Below are positions 8,001-15,723 of a stretch of 34,533 nt of DNA, in pieces. A program made the position numbers and the translations under genes. Source of the DNA: Deltaproteobacteria bacterium (GTDB taxonomy: Bacteria > Desulfobacterota > JADFXK01); contig JADFXK010000005.1 of the NCBI GenBank assembly GCA_015233625.1, forward strand, positions 1 through 34,533, in the 5' to 3' direction. Under the pieces are notes generated by a model. It worked only from the letters and a program-made list of their open reading frames with translations, made no database searches and was not told the DNA's origin. Positions within the stretch are counted from its first letter, which is position 1; each line of letters opens with the position of its first letter.

Positions 8001-9320
8001 TCAAGGTTGGATTGGACGGTGGGAGAAGTATGCCTTAGCCTCACCCACGGTAAACAGTGACCCGGTAATGACCACCAGGCCGTTATCACCCGCGGTCCGG
8101 ATAGCCAGTTCGATGGCTTGGGGCAAAGATGGTTCAATCATCGCGTTATGATGGCCGGCCGGTAGCAACCTGGCCAGGTCGGCTGGTTCCGCGGCCCGGG
8201 CATAGGCGGTCCGGGTCAAAATCAGATTATCCGCCAACGGGACCAATCGGCTGATAATTCCGGATTTGTCTTTATCCGCCATAATCCCCAAAGCCAGGGT
8301 CAATTTCCGACCCGCGGCCAGGTCTTTCAATTCCTCGGCCAGGACCTTTGCCGCGGCGGGATTATGGGCGCCGTCAAGATAAACGGGAGGATGGTCCAGA
8401 ACCTTTTCCAGCCGGCCGGGCCATTGAACCTGGGTCAGGCCGGCCACCAGATGTTCCTGAGTGAGAGACCATCCTTGCTGCCTCAAAACCTCGGCTGTGG
8501 CCAAAGCCCCGGCCATGTTCCGGAACTGATGGTGTCCCTTAAGAGCCGGGATCACCCCCCGCAACTGCTCCTCTAAGCCAAAATAGTCAAACCCGTGATT
8601 GCGGTTGGCCCGATACCGGACATCCCGGCCGACCCTGATCAAGGGGGCCTGAAGGTCATGGCACCGCTTCTCGATCACCTCCAGGGCGGCTGGCTGACGG
8701 GCGGTGGTGATGATCGGCACCTGAGGTTTAATTATCCCGGCCTTCTCGAAGGTGATCTGGTTGAGAGTCGTACCCAGAAGATCCTGATGTTCCAGTGATA
8801 TCTCCGTAATCATGCAGACCTGAGGCGTGATCACGTTGGTCGCGTCCAATCTGCCGCCCATCCCCGTTTCCATGATGGCCAGGTCCACCGACTGCTCCTT
8901 AAAATAAGCCAGGGCCATGGCTGTGACTGCTTCAAAAAAAGTGGGCGGTTCGGCCGACGACATGGCTTTCATCAAAGCATTGGCCATGTCCAGGACCTCG
9001 GCGTCAGATATCTCCGTAGTCCCAATCCGAAACCTTTCGTTAAATCTGACCAGATGCGGCGAGGTGTAGAGACCCACCCGATACCCGGCGGCCGTGAGCA
9101 TCGTCTGGAGAGTGGCCGCGACAGAGCCTTTGCCGTTTGAACCGGCGATATGTACATATTTCTGGCCGACGTGGGGGGTGCCTAACCCGGCCAGCAGGTT
9201 CTGAGTTGAATTCAGGCCAAACTTGATGCCGAACTTTTGTAGGCTATACAGATAATCAACAGCCTGAGCCGCGGTGTCGAAACTCTGGGGCGTGGGATTA
9301 GATTTATTATTGTTTTTCAT
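8001..9320 (-). CDS. folC: Bifunctional dihydrofolate synthase / folylpolyglutamate synthase
   Basis: FolC ligates glutamate to dihydropteroate and then to reduced folates, using ATP. At 439 residues it has normal family length. Motifs include the Mur-ligase P-loop HIAGSNGKGSVAATL (about residue 57), the folate-loop stretch GLYTSPHLVRFNERFRI, METGMGGRLDATN, SLEHQDLLG, and the C-terminal domain motif YLDGAHNPAAAKVLAEEL. The start is supported by AAGGA shortly upstream, positioned over the helicase stop codon. Only 9 bases separate the genes, so folC is almost certainly cotranscribed with the helicase and with lptD, which starts 47 bases later. Confidence 0.95.
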   Translation of the reverse strand: MKNNNKSNPTPQSFDTAAQAVDYLYSLQKFGIKFGLNSTQNLLAGLGTPHVGQKYVHIAGSNGKGSVAATLQTMLTAAGYRVGLYTSPHLVRFNERFRIGTTEISDAEVLDMANALMKAMSSAEPPTFFEAVTAMALAYFKEQSVDLAIMETGMGGRLDATNVITPQVCMITEISLEHQDLLGTTLNQITFEKAGIIKPQVPIITTARQPAALEVIEKRCHDLQAPLIRVGRDVRYRANRNHGFDYFGLEEQLRGVIPALKGHHQFRNMAGALATAEVLRQQGWSLTQEHLVAGLTQVQWPGRLEKVLDHPPVYLDGAHNPAAAKVLAEELKDLAAGRKLTLALGIMADKDKSGIISRLVPLADNLILTRTAYARAAEPADLARLLPAGHHNAMIEPSLPQAIELAIRTAGDNGLVVITGSLFTVGEAKAYFSHRPIQP

Positions 9321-9329
9321 TTAGTTTCC

Positions 9330-11252
9330 TTACAGATGCCTGCCGCGGGAATCCTGGCGGTCCAGGATGTCACGGGGCGCCCGGCTGACAAAGCGGCTCG
9401 GGCCGGAACCGAAATTACCATAAAAAGAATGGCCGGAGGTGTCCGGATAGGTGATAAACAAAAAATCCTTGGCCCGGGTGGCGGCCACATACATCAACCG
9501 CCGCTCTTCTTCCAGGGATTCGGCGTTGTCCAGGCACTTTTGGGGCGGGAAATAGCCTTCCTGGGCCCAGATAATGAAAACCGCCCCCCACTCTAATCCC
9601 TTGGCTGAATGAATGGTGGATAAGGTCAAATTGGCCCGATTCTGGCGGCGGTCCATCAGGTCGGCCTGGGAACTGGGCGGGTCGAGGGTGATATCGGCCA
9701 GGAAATGCTCCAGCGAGCGGTACCTGGTCATGATGGTTTTGAGCTGTTCGATCTCCCGGTAGCGTTTCGGAAAATCGTCATATCTTTCTTCTAAGACCGG
9801 GCCGTAAAAAGTCATCAGGCTGTCGAGCGTATCGGGTAAAGATTGGCCTGGATTCGCCGCCGTCTCCAACGCCTCGACCAGTTTGAGCAAGCCTTCTCGG
9901 GTGGCTCCTTTAGCCGGAAAATCCTTCAGCTGCCGCCAGGTCCGCCCTTCCTCAGACGCAAAGTTGATCATATCTCGGGATTTCTTCGGCCCGACCTTGT
10001 CCAACATCAGGAGCACCCGATTAAGCGACAGGGCATCTGACGAATTCTCCAGGATGCGGAGAAACGAGACAATATCTTTGATATGAGCGGATTCGACGAA
10101 CTTGAATCCTCCGTATTTAGTGAAGGGAATAGCCTGACTATCCAAGGTCACTTCCAGGTCGAAAGAATGAAATCCGGCCCGAAACAACACGGCCATCTCG
10201 GACAAGGCCAGCCCCTGGGCCTTCAATTCCTGGATGCGTCGGACGACAAACTGAGATTGATCGTTCTCTGTTCGGCACTCCACCAAGGCCGGCCGGGCCC
10301 CGGTTTTCCGGGTGGTGTACAGGCATTTGGTGTATTTAGTCTGGGCGGAGCTGATAATCTGGTTGGTCAAGTTCAAGATGGGTTGGCTGCTGCGATAGTT
10401 CTGCTCCAGTTTGATAACTTTGGCGCCCGGAAATTCTTGGGGGAAATTCATAATGTTTTTAAAAGTGGCGCCCCGGAAGGAATATATCGACTGGGAGTCA
10501 TCTCCGACGACCAGGACATTGTTATGGACCGAACTGAGTTGTTTGACGATGGCCGCCTGCAACAGATTGGTGTCCTGATATTCATCCACCATGATGTACC
10601 TGAAGCGCTGGGATAATTCAGATCTGACGGCCTCGTTTTCTTCCAGCATTTGCTTGAACATGACCAGCAAGTCATCATAGTCCAATAAACCGCTGTCCCT
10701 TTTGTACCGGGCATATTGGTCGTAGATGGTCTCCAACTGGTCCAGCACGGGGAAAAATTGGGGGAATTCTTTTTTCAAGACGTCATGGAGGTTCAAGGAC
10801 AGATTCCGGCACTTGCTGACGATCTGGACCACCGTTCGGGTCTTGGGCAGCCGGACTTTACTTTCCTTGGGCATGGACGGCTTGAACTGGGAAATGGCTG
10901 ATTCCATGTCGGCCTGGTCCAGGATGACGAAGTTGGGCGGCAGTCCGATGGCATGGCTATAGCGACGAAGACAGGCATTGGCCGTGGCGTGGAAAGTCCC
11001 GCCGGAGACATCACTCAATTCATGATCGATTAACTGGCCGGCCCGGTTGAGCATTTCCTGGGCGGAGCGGCGAGTGAAGGTCAGGAGTAAGATGTTATTG
11101 GGGGGGACGCCGTCCTCCACCATTCTGGCCACCCGATAGACCAGAGCCCGCGTCTTACCACTCCCGGCTCCGGCAATAACCAGGCAAGGACCGTCCTGGA
11201 AGAACACCGCTTCATATTGAGATTCATTAAGTTCTTTGTCGTATTGAATCAT
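9330..11252 (-). CDS. UvrD/Rep/PcrA-family ATP-dependent DNA helicase
   Basis: This superfamily 1A 3'-5' DNA helicase has 640 residues, a little shorter than E. coli UvrD or Rep. The canonical motifs are in order: Q-motif LNESQYEAV, Walker A AGAGSGKTRAL, LLLTFTRRSAQEM, DEYQDTN, GDDSQSIYSFRGA, LEQNYRSSQPIL, TIHSAKGLEWGAVFI and LMYVAATRAKDFLFI. Residues after the last motif are few, so the long UvrD C-terminal tail (RNA-polymerase/UvrB interaction region) is missing. The role is replication restart, repair or protein displacement; sequence alone does not separate Rep from PcrA/UvrD. It is first gene of the helicase-folC-lptD unit. Confidence 0.93.
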   Translation of the reverse strand: MIQYDKELNESQYEAVFFQDGPCLVIAGAGSGKTRALVYRVARMVEDGVPPNNILLLTFTRRSAQEMLNRAGQLIDHELSDVSGGTFHATANACLRRYSHAIGLPPNFVILDQADMESAISQFKPSMPKESKVRLPKTRTVVQIVSKCRNLSLNLHDVLKKEFPQFFPVLDQLETIYDQYARYKRDSGLLDYDDLLVMFKQMLEENEAVRSELSQRFRYIMVDEYQDTNLLQAAIVKQLSSVHNNVLVVGDDSQSIYSFRGATFKNIMNFPQEFPGAKVIKLEQNYRSSQPILNLTNQIISSAQTKYTKCLYTTRKTGARPALVECRTENDQSQFVVRRIQELKAQGLALSEMAVLFRAGFHSFDLEVTLDSQAIPFTKYGGFKFVESAHIKDIVSFLRILENSSDALSLNRVLLMLDKVGPKKSRDMINFASEEGRTWRQLKDFPAKGATREGLLKLVEALETAANPGQSLPDTLDSLMTFYGPVLEERYDDFPKRYREIEQLKTIMTRYRSLEHFLADITLDPPSSQADLMDRRQNRANLTLSTIHSAKGLEWGAVFIIWAQEGYFPPQKCLDNAESLEEERRLMYVAATRAKDFLFITYPDTSGHSFYGNFGSGPSRFVSRAPRDILDRQDSRGRHL

Positions 11253-11377
11253 AATCCCTGATCACCGTCATTGATGTTGAATCGCCCTTGGCGAATAGGC
11301 GCCCGGCCAAATTTTCAAAAGAAAAATCCAGGACACCCGGCATGTCTCTTCTCGTCTCATTAGACCGGCCCTTACCT

Positions 11378-11406
11378 TCTATACCTAAAGGCAAATCTAT
11401 TTTCAA
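11378..11406 (-). promoter_or_regulatory. Candidate sigma70 promoter for helicase-folC-lptD
   Basis: Minus-strand TTGAAA is followed after exactly 17 bases by TATAGA. The expected start point gives a leader of about 120 bases before the helicase ATG. The absence of any gene between supports it. Confidence 0.5.
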
Positions 11407-11536
11407 GGAGTTTTCCGCGACACGGCATTATTTGACCCGACCAGGCTGGATATTCGGCCGATTAAATCCGGTTCAGAAGAAGTTAAACCGGTTCTATGCC
11501 GGCAATTTTATTATCCGTTAGCTGCATCAAATGGTC

Positions 11537-11565
11537 TTGCCTTAGGTGAATTTGGCAGGTATAAT
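11537..11565 (+). promoter_or_regulatory. Strong sigma70-like promoter
   Basis: TTGCCT, a 17-base spacer, and a perfect TATAAT. Transcription would begin near 11572 and yield a leader of about 335 bases before the ATG at 11907. This is the best promoter match noticed in the window. Confidence 0.55.
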
Positions 11566-11637
11566 TCTTGAGCATTAATCATAAAAGCCAACACGTCGGG
11601 TTCGCTTTGCCCGGAGTCGGCCGATAATTGCACTCAT

Positions 11638-11657
11638 GCGGTAGATCGCGGTAGATC
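11638..11657 (+). repeat. Tandem 10-bp repeat in the leader
   Basis: GCGGTAGATC occurs twice with no gap, about 65 bases after the predicted transcription start. It might be a regulator or RNA-binding site, or chance. Confidence 0.5.
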
Positions 11658-11724
11658 AAGAAAGAGCAAACATGCCGGACCTGAAAGGACATTCAGCCGC
11701 AGGGTATTCGTCCTTGCAACGCTT

Positions 11725-11759
11725 GGGATGTTTCTCTTTGCCTAAAGGGAAAACATCCC
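11725..11759 (+). ncRNA. Stable leader hairpin
   Basis: GGGATGTTT CTCTTT GCCT AAAGGG A AAACATCCC forms a 15-bp stem with one G-U pair, one bulged A and a 4-base loop. It sits in the predicted transcript 150 bases after the promoter. A 33-codon ORF (11672-11773, starting MPDLKGHSAAG) runs through it but has a poor ribosome-binding site. No T-tract follows, so a plain terminator is unlikely. A leader control element or small RNA is inferred. Confidence 0.4.
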
Positions 11760-11906
11760 TGTCATCGCCCTGACAAATGTCTTGGAAACATTCGCCAGAC
11801 GGTTCATACCCATCAGAAACAAATGGCGATACTCAGATGGAGCATTGATAAAACAATTAGATGAACTCGCCTCATATGGAGCCATTCAACCCGAAGAGGA
11901 GAAGCT

Positions 11907-12560
11907 ATGTTTATTGAGAATAAAGTAATTAAGGAAATATTTGAACAAATATGCCTGTTCGATCACTATACAATTTTGTGGGCTTTGGACATGGCGGAGG
12001 CATTAGGCAAAGATCCGGTTACGGGCGAAGAATCAGGTCTATCTTGTGAGGAAAAAATATCGAGGATTAATGAAATAATTTCTTCCGAGTATGCCAAGAA
12101 AAGTCATGAAGTTAAGGCTGGGGTAGCGATCAATAAGATCAGAACTATAATTGAGTCTTTGATTAAATCCGAAGGCGGCGACCCGTATAACTGGGAACCG
12201 GAAGAAGACCCCTGGCCCGGAAGATTTTATTTCCGCCAAATGAACGATTATTGCAAAATAGCTGAAGACCAGGTCCTAACCGAAGACGCTAAATCTATCA
12301 TCACCATGCTCTCTTTAACCTTCTGTATCGAAGACCGCCGGGAGCCTTCTCAAGAACAACTGGCCGTGTGGTTAAATAAGTCCGTGGCCCAGGTTCAGCA
12401 TGGACTTGAAGAACTGAGGGCCAACGGATGGATCAAAGTATCTTCTGAGGGGAAAGAGCTACTTCGTTTTTGGCCTGATGATTATCCCAGGAATAGAAAT
12501 CGCATAGGGCATTCTGAATTGGATATCCAATCGGCTGATTTAGAGTCAGGAAGAGAGTAA
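11907..12560 (+). CDS. Uncharacterised protein with probable C-terminal winged helix
   Basis: This 217-residue protein belongs to no family I recognise. The N-terminal two thirds are acidic and largely helical. Residues about 145-185 (EPSQEQLAVWLNKSVAQVQHGLEELRANGWIKVS) have the spacing of a winged helix-turn-helix: a helix, the turn LNKSVAQV, a recognition helix, then a wing strand. The same layout is seen in replication initiators and regulators that use it to bind DNA. The start is secure, with GAGGAG five to six bases before the ATG. It is followed after 3 bases by the next gene, forming an operon driven by the promoter at 11537. A DNA-binding or regulatory role is inferred. Confidence 0.6.
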   Translation: MFIENKVIKEIFEQICLFDHYTILWALDMAEALGKDPVTGEESGLSCEEKISRINEIISSEYAKKSHEVKAGVAINKIRTIIESLIKSEGGDPYNWEPEEDPWPGRFYFRQMNDYCKIAEDQVLTEDAKSIITMLSLTFCIEDRREPSQEQLAVWLNKSVAQVQHGLEELRANGWIKVSSEGKELLRFWPDDYPRNRNRIGHSELDIQSADLESGRE

Positions 12561-12563
12561 AGT

Positions 12564-13118
12564 ATGGAGAATTTTTATATCGGGCTGGAACTACTTCATT
12601 TATGGGGAATTCAAGACTTTCAACTTCTTGATTTCATGGGGCAAGGGCTTAGGGCTTATGATCAACGAGGAAGACTTGTGGTTAGCTATGAGTCACTTTC
12701 AGAGTTAGATAAAGATGACTTCGCCCCTTTCAGTTTTAACCTTTCAAGAGAAAAGTATGAGGCCGAGGCCCAGTTAAAGGCCATCCAAACCTTTATATTT
12801 CGGCTTGAAGACGTTCGCCTGTTTGCTTTAGCAAATAGACTTCCTTCGCCACAGAGCAAAAAAGAACCGCAGGCGCCAGAGCCACCACCCCAACCCGAAG
12901 TGAAGGTGGAAACCCTATCCGAGAAACGATTTAGGGACAGATTGGCGTGTAGAAAAGTCGCTAAAAGGCTCTGGTTGGACGACCCATCAATTATGATTAC
13001 CAGTATGGTAGAGCGGCAAGAAGTCATCGAAGCATCCGGAGAAAGATCCGCCTCTGTCGTATACAGTTGGATCAGGGACTTGAGCCCATCCCATAAGCCG
13101 GGACGCCGAAAAAAGTAG
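12564..13118 (+). CDS. Uncharacterised protein with basic, possibly DNA-binding C-terminus
   Basis: The protein has 184 residues. The N-terminal part (1-90) is mixed alpha/beta (MENFYIGLELLHLWGI, then VVSYESLSELDKDDFAPF). A Pro/Gln-rich linker follows (PQAPEPPPQPEVKVE, about 108-122). The C-terminal 60 residues form a compact helical unit, ACRKVAKRLWLDDPSI then VVYSWIRDL, ending in PGRRKK. That C-terminal pattern resembles a small helix-turn-helix of the kind that follows lysine/arginine-rich tails in accessory genes, but I cannot name the family. It is tightly linked to the preceding gene and most likely works with it. Confidence 0.55.
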   Translation: MENFYIGLELLHLWGIQDFQLLDFMGQGLRAYDQRGRLVVSYESLSELDKDDFAPFSFNLSREKYEAEAQLKAIQTFIFRLEDVRLFALANRLPSPQSKKEPQAPEPPPQPEVKVETLSEKRFRDRLACRKVAKRLWLDDPSIMITSMVERQEVIEASGERSASVVYSWIRDLSPSHKPGRRKK

Positions 13119-13137
13119 AAGTCTTGGCGGCCGGAGC

Positions 13138-13164
13138 GACCCGGATCAGGCGGTTTACCGGGTC
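13138..13164 (+). other. Hairpin after the two-gene operon
   Basis: GACCCGG and CCGGGTC form a perfect 7-bp GC-rich stem with a 13-base loop, 20 bases after the stop at 13118. Without a T-tract it is only a possible terminator or mRNA-end stabiliser. Confidence 0.35.
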
Positions 13165-13179
13165 CTCACAGGGAAATTC

Positions 13180-13197
13180 GAATTCTCAAGAGAATTC
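13180..13197. promoter_or_regulatory. 18-bp perfect palindrome, possible operator
   Basis: GAATTCTC-AA-GAGAATTC is a perfect inverted repeat about 185 bp before the ATPase start. The two-base centre is too short for a stable RNA hairpin, so a dimeric protein site is more likely. No regulator can be assigned; the winged-helix protein upstream is one candidate. Confidence 0.35.
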
Positions 13198-13382
13198 ACT
13201 CGGAACTTCGTCGAACAGTCACGACAGCCCCGCAGGGCGTGTTTAGCGGCCCGGCAGGCGGCGCCCGGCGACGGCCAAGAAAAAAATGAAGGGTTGAAGA
13301 AATCCCGCGTCGTGTGAAAAATTATGGTTCTAAATACTACACCGACTGAAGATTACATCATGTTCAAGACAGGAGATATCTC

Positions 13383-14447
13383 GTGCTTAATGAAATTGTT
13401 GAGATAAATAATTTCGGGCCTCTGGCCAAGGTGAGCTGGCCAAACTTGGGCCCGATCAATCTGGTAATCGGTGAAAACGACAGCGGGAAAACCTTTCTCT
13501 TGAAAGTGCTCTACAGCGTTATGCGAACACTGGAAGAATACAAGCGTGGAGAGGACCGGCGCACGGCCGCGGAAATTCTTGCAGAAAAGCTCTACTGGAC
13601 GTTCCAGCCGGATAAGATTGGGGATCTGGTCACTAAGGGAGCGGACGCGGCTTTGTCTTGTGCCGTCCAATTTGATGCGCATAGTTTCAAATATAGCTTT
13701 GGCAAGGATACGACCAGGCAGATTGCCACCTTGGAAAACCATGTGCCACCCCGTTCAAGCAATTCAATTTTTTTGCCGGCCAAGGAAATTCTGTCCTTGC
13801 TACAGATTATTCTCAAATCCCGCGAACAGGATAAAGAATTTGGCTTTGACGATACCTATCTCGACCTGGCTCGCGCCTTGCGGCAATCACCGAAGACTGG
13901 TGGAATTGGAAAGACTGGCGGTACAGGAGCAACTGGTCAAACCGGGGGTAAGGGCTATCCGGAATTTGGAAAGTCGCGTCAGAGCCTGGAGAAAATTTTA
14001 GGCGGCCGGATCGAATACGATGAAGCCACTGGACGGTGGCAATTCAAGAAGGGAAAGCAAAAGTTTCCGATCGGTGTTACGGCGGAAGGAATAAAAAAAA
14101 TAGCCATTCTCGATACGCTGCTGGGCAACCGCTACCTCGATACCAGTTCTATTATATTCTTTGACGAACCGGAATCCGCTCTTCATCCTGTGGCGATCTC
14201 TCAATTGCTGGACATTGTTGCTGTTTTGACCGACCAAGGTATTCAATTCTTCCTGGCCAGCCATTCCTATTTTGTGGTCAAGAAGTTGTTCCTAATCGCC
14301 CAAAAGAAAAATATCTCCATTCCCGTGATTTCGCCACAAGACACGAGATGGACCCCGGCAAACCTGAAGGACGGCATGCCGGAAAACGCAATCATCGATG
14401 AATCCATTCGGCTTTACAAGGAAGAAGTGGGGTGGGCACTCGCATGA
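13383..14447 (+). CDS. AAA/SMC-like ATPase of a two-gene cassette, with collagen-like tract
   Basis: This 354-residue ATPase is of the RecF/OLD-like (AAA_15/AAA_21) type. Walker A is GENDSGKTFLL (30-40), a signature-like segment is GVTAEGIKKIAIL (231-243), Walker B is IIFFDEPESALHP (257-269), and a sensor histidine is in LASHSYF (291-297). There is no TOPRIM nuclease domain after the ATPase, unlike OLD or GajA; the effector may be the next gene. Residues 173-191 are a perfect run of Gly-X-Y triplets (GGI GKT GGT GAT GQT GGK), a collagen-like insert between the two ATPase halves. The start is GTG with AGGAG seven bases upstream. The stop overlaps a start of the next gene (ATGA). Family-level call is firm; a defence role is inference. 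Confidence 0.8.
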   Translation: MLNEIVEINNFGPLAKVSWPNLGPINLVIGENDSGKTFLLKVLYSVMRTLEEYKRGEDRRTAAEILAEKLYWTFQPDKIGDLVTKGADAALSCAVQFDAHSFKYSFGKDTTRQIATLENHVPPRSSNSIFLPAKEILSLLQIILKSREQDKEFGFDDTYLDLARALRQSPKTGGIGKTGGTGATGQTGGKGYPEFGKSRQSLEKILGGRIEYDEATGRWQFKKGKQKFPIGVTAEGIKKIAILDTLLGNRYLDTSSIIFFDEPESALHPVAISQLLDIVAVLTDQGIQFFLASHSYFVVKKLFLIAQKKNISIPVISPQDTRWTPANLKDGMPENAIIDESIRLYKEEVGWALA

Positions 14448-15004
14448 CGACGCAGCCCATCGGAGAATCTAAGATGACCTTTGGCCCATACCCTGATGGG
14501 CATTGCTTTTATATTGAGAAGAGTGCGACCTATCAGAAGATTCAGCAAGGTGTGAAAATGGCGGAGTTTCTCCTTCTCCGTTTCAGCCATGGTAAACCTC
14601 CTGTCGTCTGGGTGGTTGAGGCAAAAGAAAGCGCACCGCACCCCGAAACTGAGGGCGATGAAACTAAAGCCGGTTTTGATAAGTTCATCGCAGACGTGCG
14701 TGAAAAGCTGGTCAATGCATTTTCCCTGTGCGTAGCTTCCTGTCTTAAACGACATGCGCAAGCTGAAGAGGAACTTCCAGAACCATATAAGGCACTGGAT
14801 CTTTCTGACGTGGGGGTCCGGTTTGTGCTGGTTATCAAAAATCACAAAGACGACTGGCTTGATCCCATTCGGGACGCTCTAAGAAAATCGTTTCAGGCCA
14901 CGGTCAAAACTTGGGCGCTATCGCCTACTTCCGTTGTTGTTCTCAACGAGGTGCTGGCAAGACAACATGGTTTGATCCTTTCGGCGAATGGGAGAATTAC
15001 ATGA
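14444..15004 (+). CDS. Small partner protein of the ATPase, candidate PD-(D/E)XK-type nuclease
   Basis: The protein has 186 residues. After a helical segment (YQKIQQGVKMAEFLLLR) comes a hydrophobic strand with an acidic-basic end, PPVVWVVEAKES (52-63). This is the strand plus E-x-K arrangement of the PD-(D/E)XK nuclease core. A helix (FDKFIADVREKLVNAFSL) and a further strand (VRFVLVIKNHKDDW) follow, as expected for that fold. The first catalytic acidic residue is not obvious, so nuclease activity is a hypothesis. The track start is GTG 14432. ATG 14444 overlaps the ATPase stop as ATGA. ATG 14474 has the best ribosome-binding site (GGAG, 8 bases). All three keep the domain intact. Confidence 0.6.
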   Translation: MTTQPIGESKMTFGPYPDGHCFYIEKSATYQKIQQGVKMAEFLLLRFSHGKPPVVWVVEAKESAPHPETEGDETKAGFDKFIADVREKLVNAFSLCVASCLKRHAQAEEELPEPYKALDLSDVGVRFVLVIKNHKDDWLDPIRDALRKSFQATVKTWALSPTSVVVLNEVLARQHGLILSANGRIT

Positions 15005-15063
15005 CCAGCATGGCCAAAAGCATTCTCGAAAAGACAACCCTAGAAAGAAAGGAATCCAAGCAT

Positions 15064-15663
15064 ATGAGACGCAAACACTGCGAAATAACCGACCCGCAAG
15101 AGATTGAGCGAATTCTCTGTTCCGCCACGATCGGGCGATTGGCCACCCATGGGGCGGACGGCTATCCTTATATTACCCCGGTCAATTTTGTCTTCTACCA
15201 GGGGAAGATCTATTTCCATTGTGCCCCGATGGGCGAAAAATTGGATAACTTGTACGGAGATTCCCGCGTCTGCTTCGAGGTGGACATTCCTTTGGCCTAT
15301 ATTGATGCCGGGGCTAATCCGGGGCGACAGGTCAACCGGCTGCATCAATTCTACCATTGCGTGATTATTCGGGGCGAAGCGAATGTCATCCCGGACGGGC
15401 CGCTGAAGTTAGCCGCGCTGAACGCCCTGGTGGCCAAACATGAAGGTGATTCCGGTTGGGAGCCGGTCAACGAGCACACGCTCGGCTACCAGGCCTGTAA
15501 GGTCGTCGAAATTCTGCCGGACTACACCTCAGCCAAGAGTGACCTGGCCCAAAACAAGACTCCCGAAGACCGATTGGCCTTAGCCCAATATCTGAAGACC
15601 CGGAATCGGCCCGGCGACCGGGAAACCGTCCAGGCGATGGGATTTGATCCGGACAATCTGTGA
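15064..15663 (+). CDS. Pyridoxamine 5'-phosphate oxidase-like (NimA-type) flavin-binding protein
   Basis: This is a split-barrel protein of the PPOX/Pyridox_ox_2 class, 199 residues. Characteristic segments are MRRKHCEITDPQEIERIL, IGRLATHGADGYPYITPVNF and KIYFHCAPMGEKLDNL, followed by VCFEVD and the helix LAALNALVAKHE. Relatives bind FMN, F420 or haem; the substrate cannot be predicted. The usual family N-terminus matches the ATG at 15064. An in-frame ATG at 15001 overlaps the stop of the preceding gene as ATGA and has GGGAG six bases upstream, so a 21-residue longer, translationally coupled form is possible. It would then be part of the ATPase operon, otherwise it is simply downstream. Confidence 0.8.
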   Translation: MRRKHCEITDPQEIERILCSATIGRLATHGADGYPYITPVNFVFYQGKIYFHCAPMGEKLDNLYGDSRVCFEVDIPLAYIDAGANPGRQVNRLHQFYHCVIIRGEANVIPDGPLKLAALNALVAKHEGDSGWEPVNEHTLGYQACKVVEILPDYTSAKSDLAQNKTPEDRLALAQYLKTRNRPGDRETVQAMGFDPDNL

Positions 15664-15723
15664 CGGGGTGGTTGCTCGATGCTGGTTAATGTCATCGTCT
15701 TCAGGACAGGGCAAGCGCCCTCA

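Larger units (their letters stand above)
11253..11906. other. 654-bp intergenic region between helicase and accessory genes
   Basis: It separates the minus-strand helicase from plus-strand accessory genes and carries a promoter for each direction, a tandem repeat and a hairpin (listed separately). The track's 77-aa ORF at 11288 has no family features, no convincing ribosome-binding site, and crosses the helicase promoter, so I do not call it. A frame without ATG is open from 11746 to 11919 and reads like ordinary protein (LETFARRFIPIRNKWRYSDG, then QLDELASYGAIQPEEE). It may be the remnant of an older gene. Confidence 0.5.

Noticed and set aside
10083-10616. 177-aa plus-strand ORF opposite the helicase
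   Set aside because: Shadow of the helicase, whose motifs are continuous on the minus strand.
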